This document shows, one piece after another, positions 27,501-37,140 of a stretch of DNA of 63,196 bases. This DNA is from Bacteroidota bacterium (GTDB lineage Bacteria > Bacteroidota > Ignavibacteria > Ignavibacteriales > Ignavibacteriaceae): positions 1-63,196 of the forward strand of contig JADFPP010000008.1 of NCBI GenBank assembly GCA_022562275.1, read 5' to 3'. Each line of letters starts with the position of its first letter. Within the stretch, counting starts at the first letter, position 1. The translations under genes were made by a program, and so were the position numbers. The notes under the pieces are model-generated. The model had not been told where the DNA came from, searched no databases, and saw nothing but the letters and a program-made list of their open reading frames with translations.

Positions 27501-27748
27501 AAAGTTATTCTGTTATTTATTTCATAATTAAAACTTTCTTGAATTTTTACTAAGGCGTCTTCGGCTGCTTGTGCAGCAAATTCCGCCAGCATGTCACCGC
27601 CTTTACTAAAATAAATATCAAAATGTTTTGTTTGAATATAATACCAATCGAAGGTTTTGTACTGCACTTTATTCTGTCCAAACTGGGCAAAGATGCTGCC
27701 CTGCATTATGAAAAGGGTTAGAGTAATATATAATATTTTTTTTTGCAT
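24545..27748 (-). CDS. zinc-peptidase-like / PD40 propeller / BamA-like barrel fusion protein
   Basis: 1067 residues with a signal peptide (to about 21). Residues 30-280 resemble a gluzincin (peptidase MA-like) domain with HELSH at 134-138 and a likely third ligand Glu168 in WFNEGMAEY. Residues about 280-600 carry TolB-like PD40 repeats (SPKGDKVAFITNRD, SPDGKKIAISALSYG, NHSGSRIYFASDRGG). The C-terminal third is an outer-membrane barrel of the surface antigen type (FGGASIDLFRFRNFGL, GFDYAEQIGTKYALMNIELR, GAVFFDVGTAWNR), ending in an F-x-F strand. So a periplasmic or surface enzyme is tethered to its own barrel. Its gene lies 13 bases after rnr and two genes after tamB. It may be a peptidase or, if the propeller binds partners, part of an assembly machine. 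Confidence 0.8.
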   Translation of the reverse strand: MQKKILYITLTLFIMQGSIFAQFGQNKVQYKTFDWYYIQTKHFDIYFSKGGDMLAEFAAQAAEDALVKIQESFNYEINNRITLIVYNSQNDFQETNVTDSYLSEGIQGFTELFKNRVVVQFTGSYKALRHLIHHELSHAVINDLYYGGSLQNIISNKITLQLPLWFNEGMAEYQALGWNIEEDMFIRDAALGEYLPDIQKLSGFFAYRGGQAIFYYIAKKYGKEKIGELIHNLKGTGNINEAFKQTIGLSIKELNERWKKDIKRTYWPDIEVMFDPDEYAKRLTDPEEDDGSYNTGPAISPKGDKVAFITNRDFFFNLYLMDANTGEIIKELAEGNISPEFEELNIITPGVTWSPDGKKIAISALSYGYDLIYLIDVEEGEYNSISLKLNSINGLSWSWDGNYLAFVGQTARQSDIYIYDFQSKELKNLTNDIFSDSDPEWNHSGSRIYFASDRGGYLTEQSIPKNFKIYNHNYKQKDLFSVDVVNGNIKKITNYPGSNEFSPIINEDDSEILFISDMSGINNIYKKRILFTSEDENISSIVDIKSVPVTNSQSGIYQLSVTQDGKKLVFTSLYKGSYNIFLINNPFEPEVDIDTLPLTKYKKGLLNLTAPTEIISDESIEKKKDENQLNVTNDSPFFTGNFIDTTYTSEDSLQIDYGNYIFGGENEPAGSSKDSVNLAFNPSDNLDENSNYKVNKYKVTFGPDIIFANAGYSTLYGFIGSTIISFSDVLGNHRLIGVTGLQIDLKNSDYGLAYYYLAKRINWGIQGFHTARFVRLLRVNPFGGASIDLFRFRNFGLIGTASYPLNRFNRIDFGISWINIKSENLDDIREEPENVGFVIPSISFVHDNILWGYTAPIEGTRYRLEAFGNAGFADPEKSFVSFLFDYRTYFRFFFDHSLAVRFSGGFSEGNNPQRFFIGGVNNWINRTFATTEVPIRSASDFAFLTAALPLRGFDYAEQIGTKYALMNIELRFPLIRYLITGGLPLLLRNIQGAVFFDVGTAWNRNKELSLFKRNNLGNLVTDDLLMGTGVGARVFFLYFLLRFDVAWAYNIDGFSKPKFYFSLGADF

Positions 27749-27761
27749 GATTAAATTGTGC

Positions 27762-29858
27762 TTATCCGACTGTTATAAAATCCAATTCAAGTTTATCGGC
27801 ATCAACCCGAATAAGTTTAACAAATAATTTATCTCCTAATCTATAACTTTTATTATTATGCTTACCAATTAAAGAATATTTTTTTTCATCATAAACGTAA
27901 AAATCTCCCTCCAAATCTCTTACTCTGATTAATCCATCGGCTAAAATACTGGATATTTGAATGAAAATACCATAATATGTTACTCCGGATACAACCGCGT
28001 GGAATTCCTCGCCAATTTTATTCTTCAAATAATCAACCTGCTTTATTTTTACAGAGCGCCTCTCCGCCTCCACAGCATTACGTTCACAAGTGGATATATG
28101 ATCGCATATTTTACTCAAATCTTCAAGTGAATAATCCGTTCCGGAATTATTTTGACCATAAGTATAAACTAAACGGTGGACTATTAGATCAGCGTATCTT
28201 CGAATGGGCGAAGTGAAATGAGTATAGTATTTAAAACCTAATCCGAAATGACCGATGTTATTATTTGAATAAACTGCTTTTGCCATCGAACGAATAGCCA
28301 GTTCATTTATTACCGCATTTTCTTCTAAATCTTTTACTTGCGATATTAAGCGCTGAATTTCTTTTGAATCCTTAAAAGAATCTTTATTAAAAGTGAATCC
28401 GAGTGAATTTACAAATCTTGAAAATTCTTCGATCTTTTCCTGATCAGGTTTATCATGAACTCGATAAACAAAAGATTTTCTATTTGATTTTTTTTTCTGA
28501 AATAAATGACGGGCAATAGTTTTATTTGCCAGGAGCATAAATTCTTCTACAAGCATGTTACTTTCTTTAATCTCTTTTCGGATAATTGCTATAGCATTGC
28601 CATCTTCATCCAATTCAAATACAACTTCCGGCTTAGAGAATTCGATACTACCCATAGCTATTCTTTTTTGCCTTAGCGTTTTTGCAAAATTATTTAATTG
28701 AATAACTTCTTTATAGAAATCACCTTTCCCCGTTTCAATAATTTCCTGTACTTCCTCGTATGTAAAACGTCTTTTGCTATTAATTATGGATTTTACAATA
28801 TCATACTTAACAATTTTTCCATGTTGAGTAATTTCAAATATAACCGAGTAAGTAAATCTATCCTCATATGGAATAAGAGAGCAAACACCGTTCGAAATCT
28901 TTTCCGGCAGCATCGGTATAACTTTTCCAACAAGATAAACGCTATTGCCACGCAACCTTGCCTGATTATCCAGTGCTGAACCTTTAGGTACAAAATGGCT
29001 AACATCGGCAATATGAACACCTAAATTAAAATTCCCATTCTCTAAAACTTTAATAGACAAAGCATCGTCATAATCCTTTGCATCTTCTGGATCTATAGTA
29101 AAGATAATGTCTTTTCTAAGGTCCATTCTTTTTTTTACTTCTTCCTTTGAAATATTAAATTTAATTGCCTCAGTCTCACGCAATACTTTGGCAGGAAAAT
29201 TAGTTCTTAAATTGTACCGCCTGGCAATTGCAGTAAATTCAACGTCGGCAGAACCTTCTTTGCCCAATACTTCTAATACCACACCTTCCGGATTAAGCAT
29301 AGAAGTATCCCACTCTATATTACCTACAATTACTTTATCACCCTCCTTTGCTTCATTTAAATTTGCTTTATCAATGTAAATATCCCGTTGAAGATAAAAA
29401 TCATCCGGAATGATAAAATAGAACGATTTTGTTTTGTGAAGAGTACCTAATATTTCTTTTCTCTTTCTCTCAATAATATTTATTATTTGCCCCTCAAGAT
29501 TTTTCCCTTTCGATTTTGCAAATAACACTACCTCAACCGTGTCGCCATCAAAAGAAGGCCCAATATTTCTTTCAGAAATAAAAATATCACCCAATTTTTT
29601 TTTCTTGGGTATTACAAAGCCATATCCGTCAGGATGATTCTGTAAAGTTCCCTGAAGCTTGCTGCTATCGGGAAAAAGATTTATTTGAAATCGTTTACCT
29701 TTCCTCAGAAGAAAATCTTCTTTGTATAATTTATGTAGAATTGATTTTAATTGAGTGTAATCTGCAGGGTCTATCAGATTAAGCCGCTTTGCAATTTCTT
29801 TACTTTTAAAGGCTGTTCCGTTGTTCTTCTTAAAAAAATTTTCAATCTTCCTTTTCAT
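27762..29858 (-). CDS. rnr: ribonuclease R
   Basis: 698 residues. A 3'-5' exoribonuclease for structured RNA. N-terminal winged helix (KNNGTAFKSKEIAKRLNL), cold-shock domains (LQGTLQNHPDGYGFVIPKKK), and the RNB catalytic domain with the acidic cluster in FTIDPEDAKDYDDALSI near 255, then NSVYLVGKVIPMLPEKISNG and YTHFTSPIRRYADLIVHR. A C-terminal S1 domain follows (VSGVTYYGIFIQI). Its ATG shares one base with the stop of tamB (TGATG), so it is coupled to that gene. Confidence 0.95.
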   Translation of the reverse strand: MKRKIENFFKKNNGTAFKSKEIAKRLNLIDPADYTQLKSILHKLYKEDFLLRKGKRFQINLFPDSSKLQGTLQNHPDGYGFVIPKKKKLGDIFISERNIGPSFDGDTVEVVLFAKSKGKNLEGQIINIIERKRKEILGTLHKTKSFYFIIPDDFYLQRDIYIDKANLNEAKEGDKVIVGNIEWDTSMLNPEGVVLEVLGKEGSADVEFTAIARRYNLRTNFPAKVLRETEAIKFNISKEEVKKRMDLRKDIIFTIDPEDAKDYDDALSIKVLENGNFNLGVHIADVSHFVPKGSALDNQARLRGNSVYLVGKVIPMLPEKISNGVCSLIPYEDRFTYSVIFEITQHGKIVKYDIVKSIINSKRRFTYEEVQEIIETGKGDFYKEVIQLNNFAKTLRQKRIAMGSIEFSKPEVVFELDEDGNAIAIIRKEIKESNMLVEEFMLLANKTIARHLFQKKKSNRKSFVYRVHDKPDQEKIEEFSRFVNSLGFTFNKDSFKDSKEIQRLISQVKDLEENAVINELAIRSMAKAVYSNNNIGHFGLGFKYYTHFTSPIRRYADLIVHRLVYTYGQNNSGTDYSLEDLSKICDHISTCERNAVEAERRSVKIKQVDYLKNKIGEEFHAVVSGVTYYGIFIQISSILADGLIRVRDLEGDFYVYDEKKYSLIGKHNNKSYRLGDKLFVKLIRVDADKLELDFITVG

Positions 29859-32800
29859 CAGAATTCAAATCTATACTTTACACCTACTTCGTTCACCATT
29901 TCGGTGTATGTTGTGGAATTTTGTACCTGATCTCTTCTTTGAAGCCTTAATACCAGATTTCTTAATGAGCTAATCGGCGGATACTCGATTTTTATATTTG
30001 CACGGCTAAAATCCTGAAATACCTGGGAAGTACCCCCTATCTCATATCTAACCGGGCCAGCTTTACCAATAAGACTAAATTTTGTTTGCGATCCAACCTG
30101 CTGAACTCGAACGCTTCTAATAATGTCTCCAAAATTTTCATTTAAGAAGCTTCCTATTAATGAGCCGGCAAATGATGCTGCAGTTAAAGCAGCCACATTT
30201 CGATCCTGACTTGAAGCATCATCTGTAAACTTTCCAACAATAATAAACATTATTGCGTCTGATGATGTTTTTGTTGCATCTAACTGATAATCTGCCAAAT
30301 TATTATCACGGATATAGACACTAATATTGTTTTCTTCCTGTATGAAATTTCTGTTTAACTCATTCAAAGGACCCTCTAACCTGATTCTTATTTCAACTTC
30401 TTTTTCAGTATTTGCAGCCCGTGTAGTATCAGAAGATGTATAATAATCCTGGTATGCAGCTGTTATGTCTAAATATGGATTATCCAGCTCGTCAATAAAT
30501 TTCACAGTTCCTGAAGCAGCAAAGGGTTTTATAAATTCTAATTTGGAGCCATCCAATAATACAAGCTCTCCGGTTACTACTGTTTTATTATTTACAAAAT
30601 TGTATTCGAAGTTTCCTCCAATGTATGCCGTAAGGTTTTGCTTAAATTCAGGTGAGAGAATAAATACAATTTTTGCTTCATCTTCAACACCAATTTTTAT
30701 TTTTAGATTCAATGTAGCCGGACTGGAAGGCTTGATTTCTTTTTGCCGACTAATAAGATGACTAATAAAAATAAGACTGTCTATAAGAGCCTCACCATCA
30801 CCAGAAATTGCATATTTCTTGTACTCATATATATATTTATCTGTTGTATTTGAAAATGCTGAGTGAGCAGGTAAAATAGTTATTTCTGCACCTCCGCTAA
30901 TAATTAAATCAGCCGTCAGAGTATTTTCATCATTATTTTTTACAAAAGTTAAATTTTCTCCCGTTGCAATTGTTAAATCCCCAAAAATTGTTGGATTAAC
31001 AGCACGAGTTTCTTTCCCAAGAATTTTTAACTTCCCATTTGCCTGAAAGTTATAATCACCAATATCAAAATTACTATGAGCAATCTTTCCACTTCCGGAA
31101 AGAATACCACCTCCCTTTGTGTCTTCTAAGTTTTTAAGAAAAAAACTTTCGAAATTTAAAAATTCATTGTCTAAATTCATCTTAGCATATGCTTCGTATT
31201 TAAGATTATTTTGTAAGGATATAAAAGATAAATTATTTAATGTGGCACCGCCTGAAAAATCCAAATTATTCATTGTCCCCGCAATGTTAACTTTTGCAAC
31301 CAGGCTGCCCTGCAATTCTTTAACAAACGGAATGAGACTGGAAATTGTACGCAGATCAAAATCATTTGCTTCTAAAGCTAACAAAACATTTGAATCTTTT
31401 TTTTCTTTTTCCTTCATCGCTTCCACATCATTTTGTATTGAAAGATCAATGGGCAGCAATCCTTTAATTACAAGCTTTGGTTTTTTTAGATTGAATAATG
31501 TATCTAAGAAATTGATTTCAAAACTAAGCTCGCCATTATTATAATTTCCGGTGCTAAACAAAGTGCCAACCTTCATATTCTTTATGCTGATACTGTCAAT
31601 TGAAAAATTCATGTTGAGCATTGGCGATTGTGCCGTTCCCTGTAAGAATGCTGTAAAATTAATACTAGACTCAAACCCTGTTTCTGCCGGTAAACGAAAA
31701 ATCTGGGTGCTTATATCTTTTCCGGGTAAATTATTTATATGCAAACTAAGTCTTTGATCAGCATTAAGAGAAAACGAACCGTCTAATTCAATATCTCCGG
31801 GATAATGAGTTAAGATAAATTTATTAAAACTGAACGTATCATTATAGTAGTTAACATCAATCTTATCTTTATTCCAAAGGCTAAAATCATTATACTTAAC
31901 TAATAATGAATCGAGGACTATATTTACAGCATTCCCACCAAGTGCAATATTACCGTTTAAGCTTGCTGCCAGGTAATCTTCTAATCTGCCGCTAAAACGA
32001 ACTGAGATATTATTATGATTAATATTTGCATTTAGGTTTATATCATGAAATTTTTCATTAAGAAAAAGTTTATTAACAGAAAGGTCAATACTCAATTGAA
32101 TAGCTTCGGGGAACTCAACTGAAAAATCATTTAAAATTTCAATGTTCATTACCATGTCTGAAACAAAATATAGCTCATCAGCTTTTAAATATTTAAAATA
32201 ATTAACATCCATAGCAATTGAAACACTTAAGGAATCACCATTGCGTTTTATAATTCCGTTAATGTCACCATCAATCTCAAGATCGATGTTACCCAACAAT
32301 AAGGAGAGTAATTCAAAATCCTTAAACTCTATTGAATAATCAATATCTAACATTCTTCCTGGCAAATTAAATGAATGGAGATCTTCATCTAACGAATAGC
32401 TATTGGAAGGATTTATTTTATCAATGTTGTAATTAATAAAATCCGTTATCATATTTACTTCAGTATCAATCAGCGTTACAATATCTAAAATTGAAAAATT
32501 CCCAGCCAAAGTAATATCCGCTAGATTAGAAACAAGATTTATTACTCTGCCCTCTTCATGATCTTTTCTTATATCAATAATTGATTGCAAATTATTTATA
32601 TTGATCCCTCCAATTTTTGTGCTATCAACCGAAATAACTGCAAATAATTCCAGACTGTCGGGATCAAAACTATTTCCTTCAGCAGAGATGTTAATATTGA
32701 TATTACTTACCAATTCATCACTGGATATTAGTTCTGAAAGATTAATATTATTCAAGGATGCATCCATACTATAAATTGGATCGTCCAGATTCGTAAAATC

Positions 32801-34351
32801 AATTTGCCCTGTAATTCTTCCTGAAGTAGTATCAGATTTAAAAATAATATCATAATTAACGTTTGCATCGAAAGCTGCTATATCAATTTTTAATTTCTGA
32901 TATTTTTTGCTTTGAATTTCAGACCAATTGGCATTAACCATTAAGTTAGTTTTCATCCTATCGGGTGATGTGCCTTCCCCTTTTAAAACAATGTTACTAT
33001 TTAAATTTGTAGAGATATTTATTACCGGAAATAAATCCAAATTTTGTGTATTCATAATAATATCGTATTTCATTTCCTCTGATGCCAAATCAAGTGACAC
33101 AAGCGCATCAAATTCACCCCGATCTGTCACAACATTCATACCTGCACTAAACTGAAGCGGAGTACCTTTAAAATAAAGTGTGTCGAATCTTAATAACCCG
33201 TATTTATCATAAACCGGAAGATCAATTGTTCTTAACAGCTTATCAGGATCGGCAGAATGAAATTGTGTGTCTGAAAATTTTAAATCAATTAACATCTTCT
33301 CGCCGGCTGTAATATTTTTAATATGACCGCTTAGATTCATTCGGGTATTATGGAAAGCAAGGTAAAGATTGTTTAAGTGAAGATCGTTCAACGTACCCTT
33401 TACACTTATATTTGTATTTATTGTGCCCTGAAGCAATTCGATGGCGGGGACAAAATTAGTTAAATCATCAAATTCAATTCCATCAGCTGTTAAGTCTAAA
33501 ACAAATGGAGCTTCTTCAATATTAATTTTTTCAGTACCTAATAAAGGGAACTTATCTACATTGGCATTTAACAATAAATTTGATCTGTCTGTAATAATAT
33601 GAAATCCATTTATAGTCAGTTTTTCATTTTCAATAGCCAGATACCCGGATAGATTTTTGAGATGAAATCCATTTATATTTGGTTTAACAGAAAAATTATT
33701 AATGTTTAGTGTAACTACTTCTGCAGCAATATCAGCAAAGACACTTAACGAAAGATTTAATCCAGTTAATCTTAAATCATCAGTATTAATATTATCATAG
33801 AACTGCATACTGTTTTTGTTATCATAAGTTTGAAAACTAAGATCAACATTGTTCAGTGAAAAATTTTCAACCTGAAACTTAAATGCAAACTCAGAAGAGG
33901 TTGAGTCTTCAGTTGTTGGTTCACTTGAAGGTATTAGAAGTTTGGAAATATTTAACTTTCCTGTGTTATCCTTTAATATTGAAATTCTTGCATTTGTTAT
34001 TCTAAATTCTCTAAGATATATAGACTTAATTAATAATCTTAGCGGACTGGTACGCACTTCTATTTTTTCTGCAAAAAGTAAAGTATCCCCTTCCTGAACC
34101 AGAGAAGTATTAGTGAGTATAATAGATGTGAATATAGTTCCATCTAATCTTTCAATAGAAATTTCTCCATTAATTGAACCATTTATCGTTGTTACTACTT
34201 TTTCACGAAGCCAATCACGAAATGTAAAAGTTTGAGAAATGCCAAAAAGAATTAAAAGTGCTACAATCACACCAATGTTAAAATAGATAAAAGCGTTAAC
34301 TATCTTTCTAAATACCGGCTTCTTTATTTTTGATTTTTTTCGAAAGAGCAA
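29858..34351 (-). CDS. tamB: TamB-like translocation and assembly module protein
   Basis: 1497 residues. A single N-terminal membrane anchor (FNIGVIVALLILFGISQTFTF, about 25-45) is followed by more than 1200 residues of repeating beta-strands with many ISG/LNG-type turns, and by the C-terminal DUF490 domain (LDGSKLEFIKPFAASGTVKF onward). TamB proteins form a long hydrophobic groove spanning the periplasm, used for lipid transport and outer-membrane protein assembly, often with a BamA-family partner. Here no typical TamA/TamL is adjacent; the nearest barrel is the fusion protein two genes downstream. It follows hldC by 15 bases. Confidence 0.9.
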   Translation of the reverse strand: MLFRKKSKIKKPVFRKIVNAFIYFNIGVIVALLILFGISQTFTFRDWLREKVVTTINGSINGEISIERLDGTIFTSIILTNTSLVQEGDTLLFAEKIEVRTSPLRLLIKSIYLREFRITNARISILKDNTGKLNISKLLIPSSEPTTEDSTSSEFAFKFQVENFSLNNVDLSFQTYDNKNSMQFYDNINTDDLRLTGLNLSLSVFADIAAEVVTLNINNFSVKPNINGFHLKNLSGYLAIENEKLTINGFHIITDRSNLLLNANVDKFPLLGTEKINIEEAPFVLDLTADGIEFDDLTNFVPAIELLQGTINTNISVKGTLNDLHLNNLYLAFHNTRMNLSGHIKNITAGEKMLIDLKFSDTQFHSADPDKLLRTIDLPVYDKYGLLRFDTLYFKGTPLQFSAGMNVVTDRGEFDALVSLDLASEEMKYDIIMNTQNLDLFPVINISTNLNSNIVLKGEGTSPDRMKTNLMVNANWSEIQSKKYQKLKIDIAAFDANVNYDIIFKSDTTSGRITGQIDFTNLDDPIYSMDASLNNINLSELISSDELVSNININISAEGNSFDPDSLELFAVISVDSTKIGGININNLQSIIDIRKDHEEGRVINLVSNLADITLAGNFSILDIVTLIDTEVNMITDFINYNIDKINPSNSYSLDEDLHSFNLPGRMLDIDYSIEFKDFELLSLLLGNIDLEIDGDINGIIKRNGDSLSVSIAMDVNYFKYLKADELYFVSDMVMNIEILNDFSVEFPEAIQLSIDLSVNKLFLNEKFHDINLNANINHNNISVRFSGRLEDYLAASLNGNIALGGNAVNIVLDSLLVKYNDFSLWNKDKIDVNYYNDTFSFNKFILTHYPGDIELDGSFSLNADQRLSLHINNLPGKDISTQIFRLPAETGFESSINFTAFLQGTAQSPMLNMNFSIDSISIKNMKVGTLFSTGNYNNGELSFEINFLDTLFNLKKPKLVIKGLLPIDLSIQNDVEAMKEKEKKDSNVLLALEANDFDLRTISSLIPFVKELQGSLVAKVNIAGTMNNLDFSGGATLNNLSFISLQNNLKYEAYAKMNLDNEFLNFESFFLKNLEDTKGGGILSGSGKIAHSNFDIGDYNFQANGKLKILGKETRAVNPTIFGDLTIATGENLTFVKNNDENTLTADLIISGGAEITILPAHSAFSNTTDKYIYEYKKYAISGDGEALIDSLIFISHLISRQKEIKPSSPATLNLKIKIGVEDEAKIVFILSPEFKQNLTAYIGGNFEYNFVNNKTVVTGELVLLDGSKLEFIKPFAASGTVKFIDELDNPYLDITAAYQDYYTSSDTTRAANTEKEVEIRIRLEGPLNELNRNFIQEENNISVYIRDNNLADYQLDATKTSSDAIMFIIVGKFTDDASSQDRNVAALTAASFAGSLIGSFLNENFGDIIRSVRVQQVGSQTKFSLIGKAGPVRYEIGGTSQVFQDFSRANIKIEYPPISSLRNLVLRLQRRDQVQNSTTYTEMVNEVGVKYRFEF

Positions 34352-34366
34352 TTTATTACCTAAACA

Positions 34367-34846
34367 CTAATCTTTATACCGTTCAAGAATTATATCAATA
34401 ATTTTTGAAGTAGACTGTTCATTTACAAACGTAATTGTTTTAACCTCGCCACCATTTGCAAGTACAATGTCTTTTCCAACAATATCTTCTATATTCCAAT
34501 CAGCACCTTTTACTAATATATCAGGAATTAGTTTCGCAATAAGTTGTTCGGGAGTATCCTGATCGAAAATCACAACATAGTCAACGTGTTCAATATTCGT
34601 GAGGATAAACGCACGTTCGGATTCTTTTAGGATTGGTCGCTTTTTACCCTTAATTATTTGTACAGAATCATCACTGTTCAAACCAACTATCATAACATCG
34701 CCTAATGTTTTGGCTTTTGAAAGATAATCAATATGACCAGCGTGAATTATATCGAAACAGCCGTTTGTAAATACCACCTTTTTATTTTGATCCTGCAATT
34801 GCTTTCGAATAACTATAATTTCATCCAGAGTTTTAATACCGTTCAT
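34367..34846 (-). CDS. hldC: heptose 1-phosphate adenylyltransferase (HldE C-domain equivalent)
   Basis: 159 residues. Transfers AMP to heptose 1-phosphate to give ADP-heptose for LPS core. The nucleotidyltransferase motifs are VFTNGCFDIIHAGHIDYL near residue 26 (HxGH) and LKESERAFILTNIEHVD near 75, with DILVKGADWN near 120. As in many non-enteric bacteria it is separate from the kinase rather than fused as HldE. It overlaps the upstream kinase gene by four bases (ATGA). Confidence 0.93.
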   Translation of the reverse strand: MNGIKTLDEIIVIRKQLQDQNKKVVFTNGCFDIIHAGHIDYLSKAKTLGDVMIVGLNSDDSVQIIKGKKRPILKESERAFILTNIEHVDYVVIFDQDTPEQLIAKLIPDILVKGADWNIEDIVGKDIVLANGGEVKTITFVNEQSTSKIIDIILERYKD

Positions 34847-35841
34847 TTGTTTTCTTTTGATATGGTTGAAAATAATTTCTCTTTATCAATTGGAACAATT
34901 CCAACTTCTTCACACACCAGACCGCCGGCGTAATTTGCTAAATAAGATGCTTCAAGTATATTTGCTCCTGCGGCAAGCGATAATGTTAAAGTTGAAATTA
35001 CAGTATCACCGGCACCTGAAACATCTGCAACATTTCTGGCTTTTGTAGGCATTCGTTTTTCTTTTTTACCCTTCTCGAACACAGCTATTCCTTCTTCACC
35101 CAGGGTTAACAACAAATATTTCGCTTCTAATTTTTCCAGAAGTTTGCTCCCGGCATAACTCACATCTTTAGAAGAAATTATTTTAATACCAAATTTTTCT
35201 TCTGCTTCTTTTCGATTTGGTTTAAATACTGTAACATTTTTATAAGCAAAGAAATTATCAAATTTAGGATCGACTGTAATCAAAACATTTTTCTCATTGG
35301 CAATATCAATAATCTTTTTAATTAATTCTTCACTGAGAACACCCTTATTGTAATCCTGAAGAATTATTGCATCAAGAGTAGCAACTATACTCTCAAAATA
35401 TCCAAGTAACTGGTTCTGTATATTTTCATTCAGATAATCCTTACATTCTTTATCAATCCTTACAACATGCTGACTGCCGGCTATTACACGAGTCTTTGTT
35501 GTTGTCGGACGCGAATCATCAGTTATAATACCATTATTATTTATGTTAAATTCCTTTAATAAAGCTTTGAACACAGATCCACTGTTATCATAGCCAATCA
35601 CTCCGATAGGGAAAGGGATACTGCCGAGTGTGGAAATATTTAGTGCTACATTTGCAGCTCCGCCGAACCGGAAAAATTCTTCTTCAACTTCCAAAACCGG
35701 AACCGGTGCTTCGGGGGAGACTCTTTTTACATCTCCCCAAAAATATCCGTCCAGCATCATATCGCCTATAACACCAATTTTTTTTCCATCAAAATTATGT
35801 TTTAATTCATTAATCCGTTTTCCGGATAGTTTTAACATCAT
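34843..35841 (-). CDS. hldA: heptose 7-phosphate kinase (HldE N-domain equivalent)
   Basis: About 332 residues of the ribokinase family; phosphorylates heptose 7-phosphate at C1. Seen are VIGDMMLDGYFWGDVKRVSPEAPVPV at the start (in pieces VIGDMMLDGYFWG and SPEAPVPVLEV), FRFGGAANVALNISTLG, and the GAGDTVISTLTLSLAAG catalytic loop near the end. The open frame runs back to 35988, but the extra 49 residues are hydrophobic and unlike the family, so I start at the tandem ATG ATG (35841 or 35838). First gene of the hldA-hldC-tamB-rnr run. Confidence 0.92.
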   Translation of the reverse strand: MMLKLSGKRINELKHNFDGKKIGVIGDMMLDGYFWGDVKRVSPEAPVPVLEVEEEFFRFGGAANVALNISTLGSIPFPIGVIGYDNSGSVFKALLKEFNINNNGIITDDSRPTTTKTRVIAGSQHVVRIDKECKDYLNENIQNQLLGYFESIVATLDAIILQDYNKGVLSEELIKKIIDIANEKNVLITVDPKFDNFFAYKNVTVFKPNRKEAEEKFGIKIISSKDVSYAGSKLLEKLEAKYLLLTLGEEGIAVFEKGKKEKRMPTKARNVADVSGAGDTVISTLTLSLAAGANILEASYLANYAGGLVCEEVGIVPIDKEKLFSTISKENK

Positions 35842-36015
35842 GTAACCCGTTTTAAATAAACATAACACTAAAAATAGTGATAATATGAATGTTGTTAAAG
35901 TGTGAATTGCATTACCTAATATATTAACATTAATAGAAAAGGATATATTAATGAGATTAACTTGCAAATAATAATTGAGTAAATACAATTTATCTACACG
36001 AAGGAATAGTAAGAT

Positions 36016-37113
36016 TTAACCCTGATTGGAAGATTTGTTACCTTCCCATTTTGCAAGCGGGTTAGTAATACGAATTCTTAACAATCCGGCATTGCTGCCA
36101 ACCCACATATTTTTCCCATCAAAATGAAATGTTAGGAATGTAGCAGAACTTATTCTTAGTTGATCCAGATTAACCTTAGTAACTTCCAACGTTATGCGAT
36201 TGATTAAAAACAGCCCTTTACCTTGTTCAAAGTTTTCCTTTTTTTCAAAAGAATATACTCCCGCCCATATATAATTGCCGGTTTTCTCTAAAGCATATAT
36301 TCCGTTGTCAGCCAAGCCATCAATCTGGGAGATCCTTTCCCAATCCAGCTGCCGGTCAAAAATGTAAATACCTCCAACATTAAAATCCGGATCAGAGGAA
36401 GTAGTAAATTCATCTGTTCCGAACCAAATTCTGCCGCCCTCAAACAGCATAGAAGAAACAGATACTGATTGTCCTTCTTCGTTAAAACCGCGCTTCTTGT
36501 TAGTAATATATTTCCAGGCAGACCTATCCTTTAACATTTTTTTTTTCTCATAACGATGAACACCTGATTCAGTTCCAAACCAAACAAGGCTATCGCTGTC
36601 AAGTGCAATTGATTTTATGTTATTTGATTTTTGATCTTTCCCCTGCATCATGTTAATATCAACATATCTTCGGTGGATAACATCTAAATGTGTTATGTTC
36701 CGGAACCTACCAATCCATAGAATATTTTCTGTTGAATCATACTTTAAAGATCTTATCCAATTACCAAATTGCCCACCCTGAGCAAACTTACGTTTGCTCC
36801 ATTTTTTTCTTGCTTTATTAAAAATAAATAATCCCTCCGCAGAACCGGCCCACACATAATCTTTATTTGTCTCAACCGTGTAGAACAGATCATTTTCAAG
36901 ATTTCCGCTTTTGGTAGAATAATTAATCCACTTTTTATCCCCCATTGAATATCTATAAATACCCTGCCCGTATGTAGAAATCCAAAGATAACCACCTGAC
37001 TGAGCAATACCGGTAATGGTAGCACCCTCCAGGAAAATTTCAGAATCCAATTGAGCAAAGATTGTTGAATAAAACAGAGAAGATAAAACAAACAAGAAAC
37101 AAAATAATCGCAT
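36016..37113 (-). CDS. secreted two-component-regulator-propeller-like protein
   Basis: 365 residues with a signal peptide (to about 20, YSTIFAQ). It is built of repeats like YLWISTYGQGIYRY, YVWAGSAEGLFIFNKA, ILWIGRFRNITHL and LVWFGTESGVHRYEKK, which form a Reg_prop-type beta-propeller. No kinase, no transmembrane helix and no catalytic motif follow, so it is a free periplasmic or exported propeller. It follows panB by 27 bases within the envelope block. The ligand is unknown. Confidence 0.72.
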   Translation of the reverse strand: MRLFCFLFVLSSLFYSTIFAQLDSEIFLEGATITGIAQSGGYLWISTYGQGIYRYSMGDKKWINYSTKSGNLENDLFYTVETNKDYVWAGSAEGLFIFNKARKKWSKRKFAQGGQFGNWIRSLKYDSTENILWIGRFRNITHLDVIHRRYVDINMMQGKDQKSNNIKSIALDSDSLVWFGTESGVHRYEKKKMLKDRSAWKYITNKKRGFNEEGQSVSVSSMLFEGGRIWFGTDEFTTSSDPDFNVGGIYIFDRQLDWERISQIDGLADNGIYALEKTGNYIWAGVYSFEKKENFEQGKGLFLINRITLEVTKVNLDQLRISSATFLTFHFDGKNMWVGSNAGLLRIRITNPLAKWEGNKSSNQG

Positions 37114-37140
37114 ATTCAGATGATTTTTAACTGTACTTCT

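Noticed and set aside
27977-28979. Plus-strand ORFs opposite rnr
   Set aside because: Antisense shadows of a clear RNase R gene.
35842-35988. Long N-terminal extension of HldA
   Set aside because: The added residues are a hydrophobic stretch absent from ribokinase-family heptose kinases; ATG 35841 gives the normal length.
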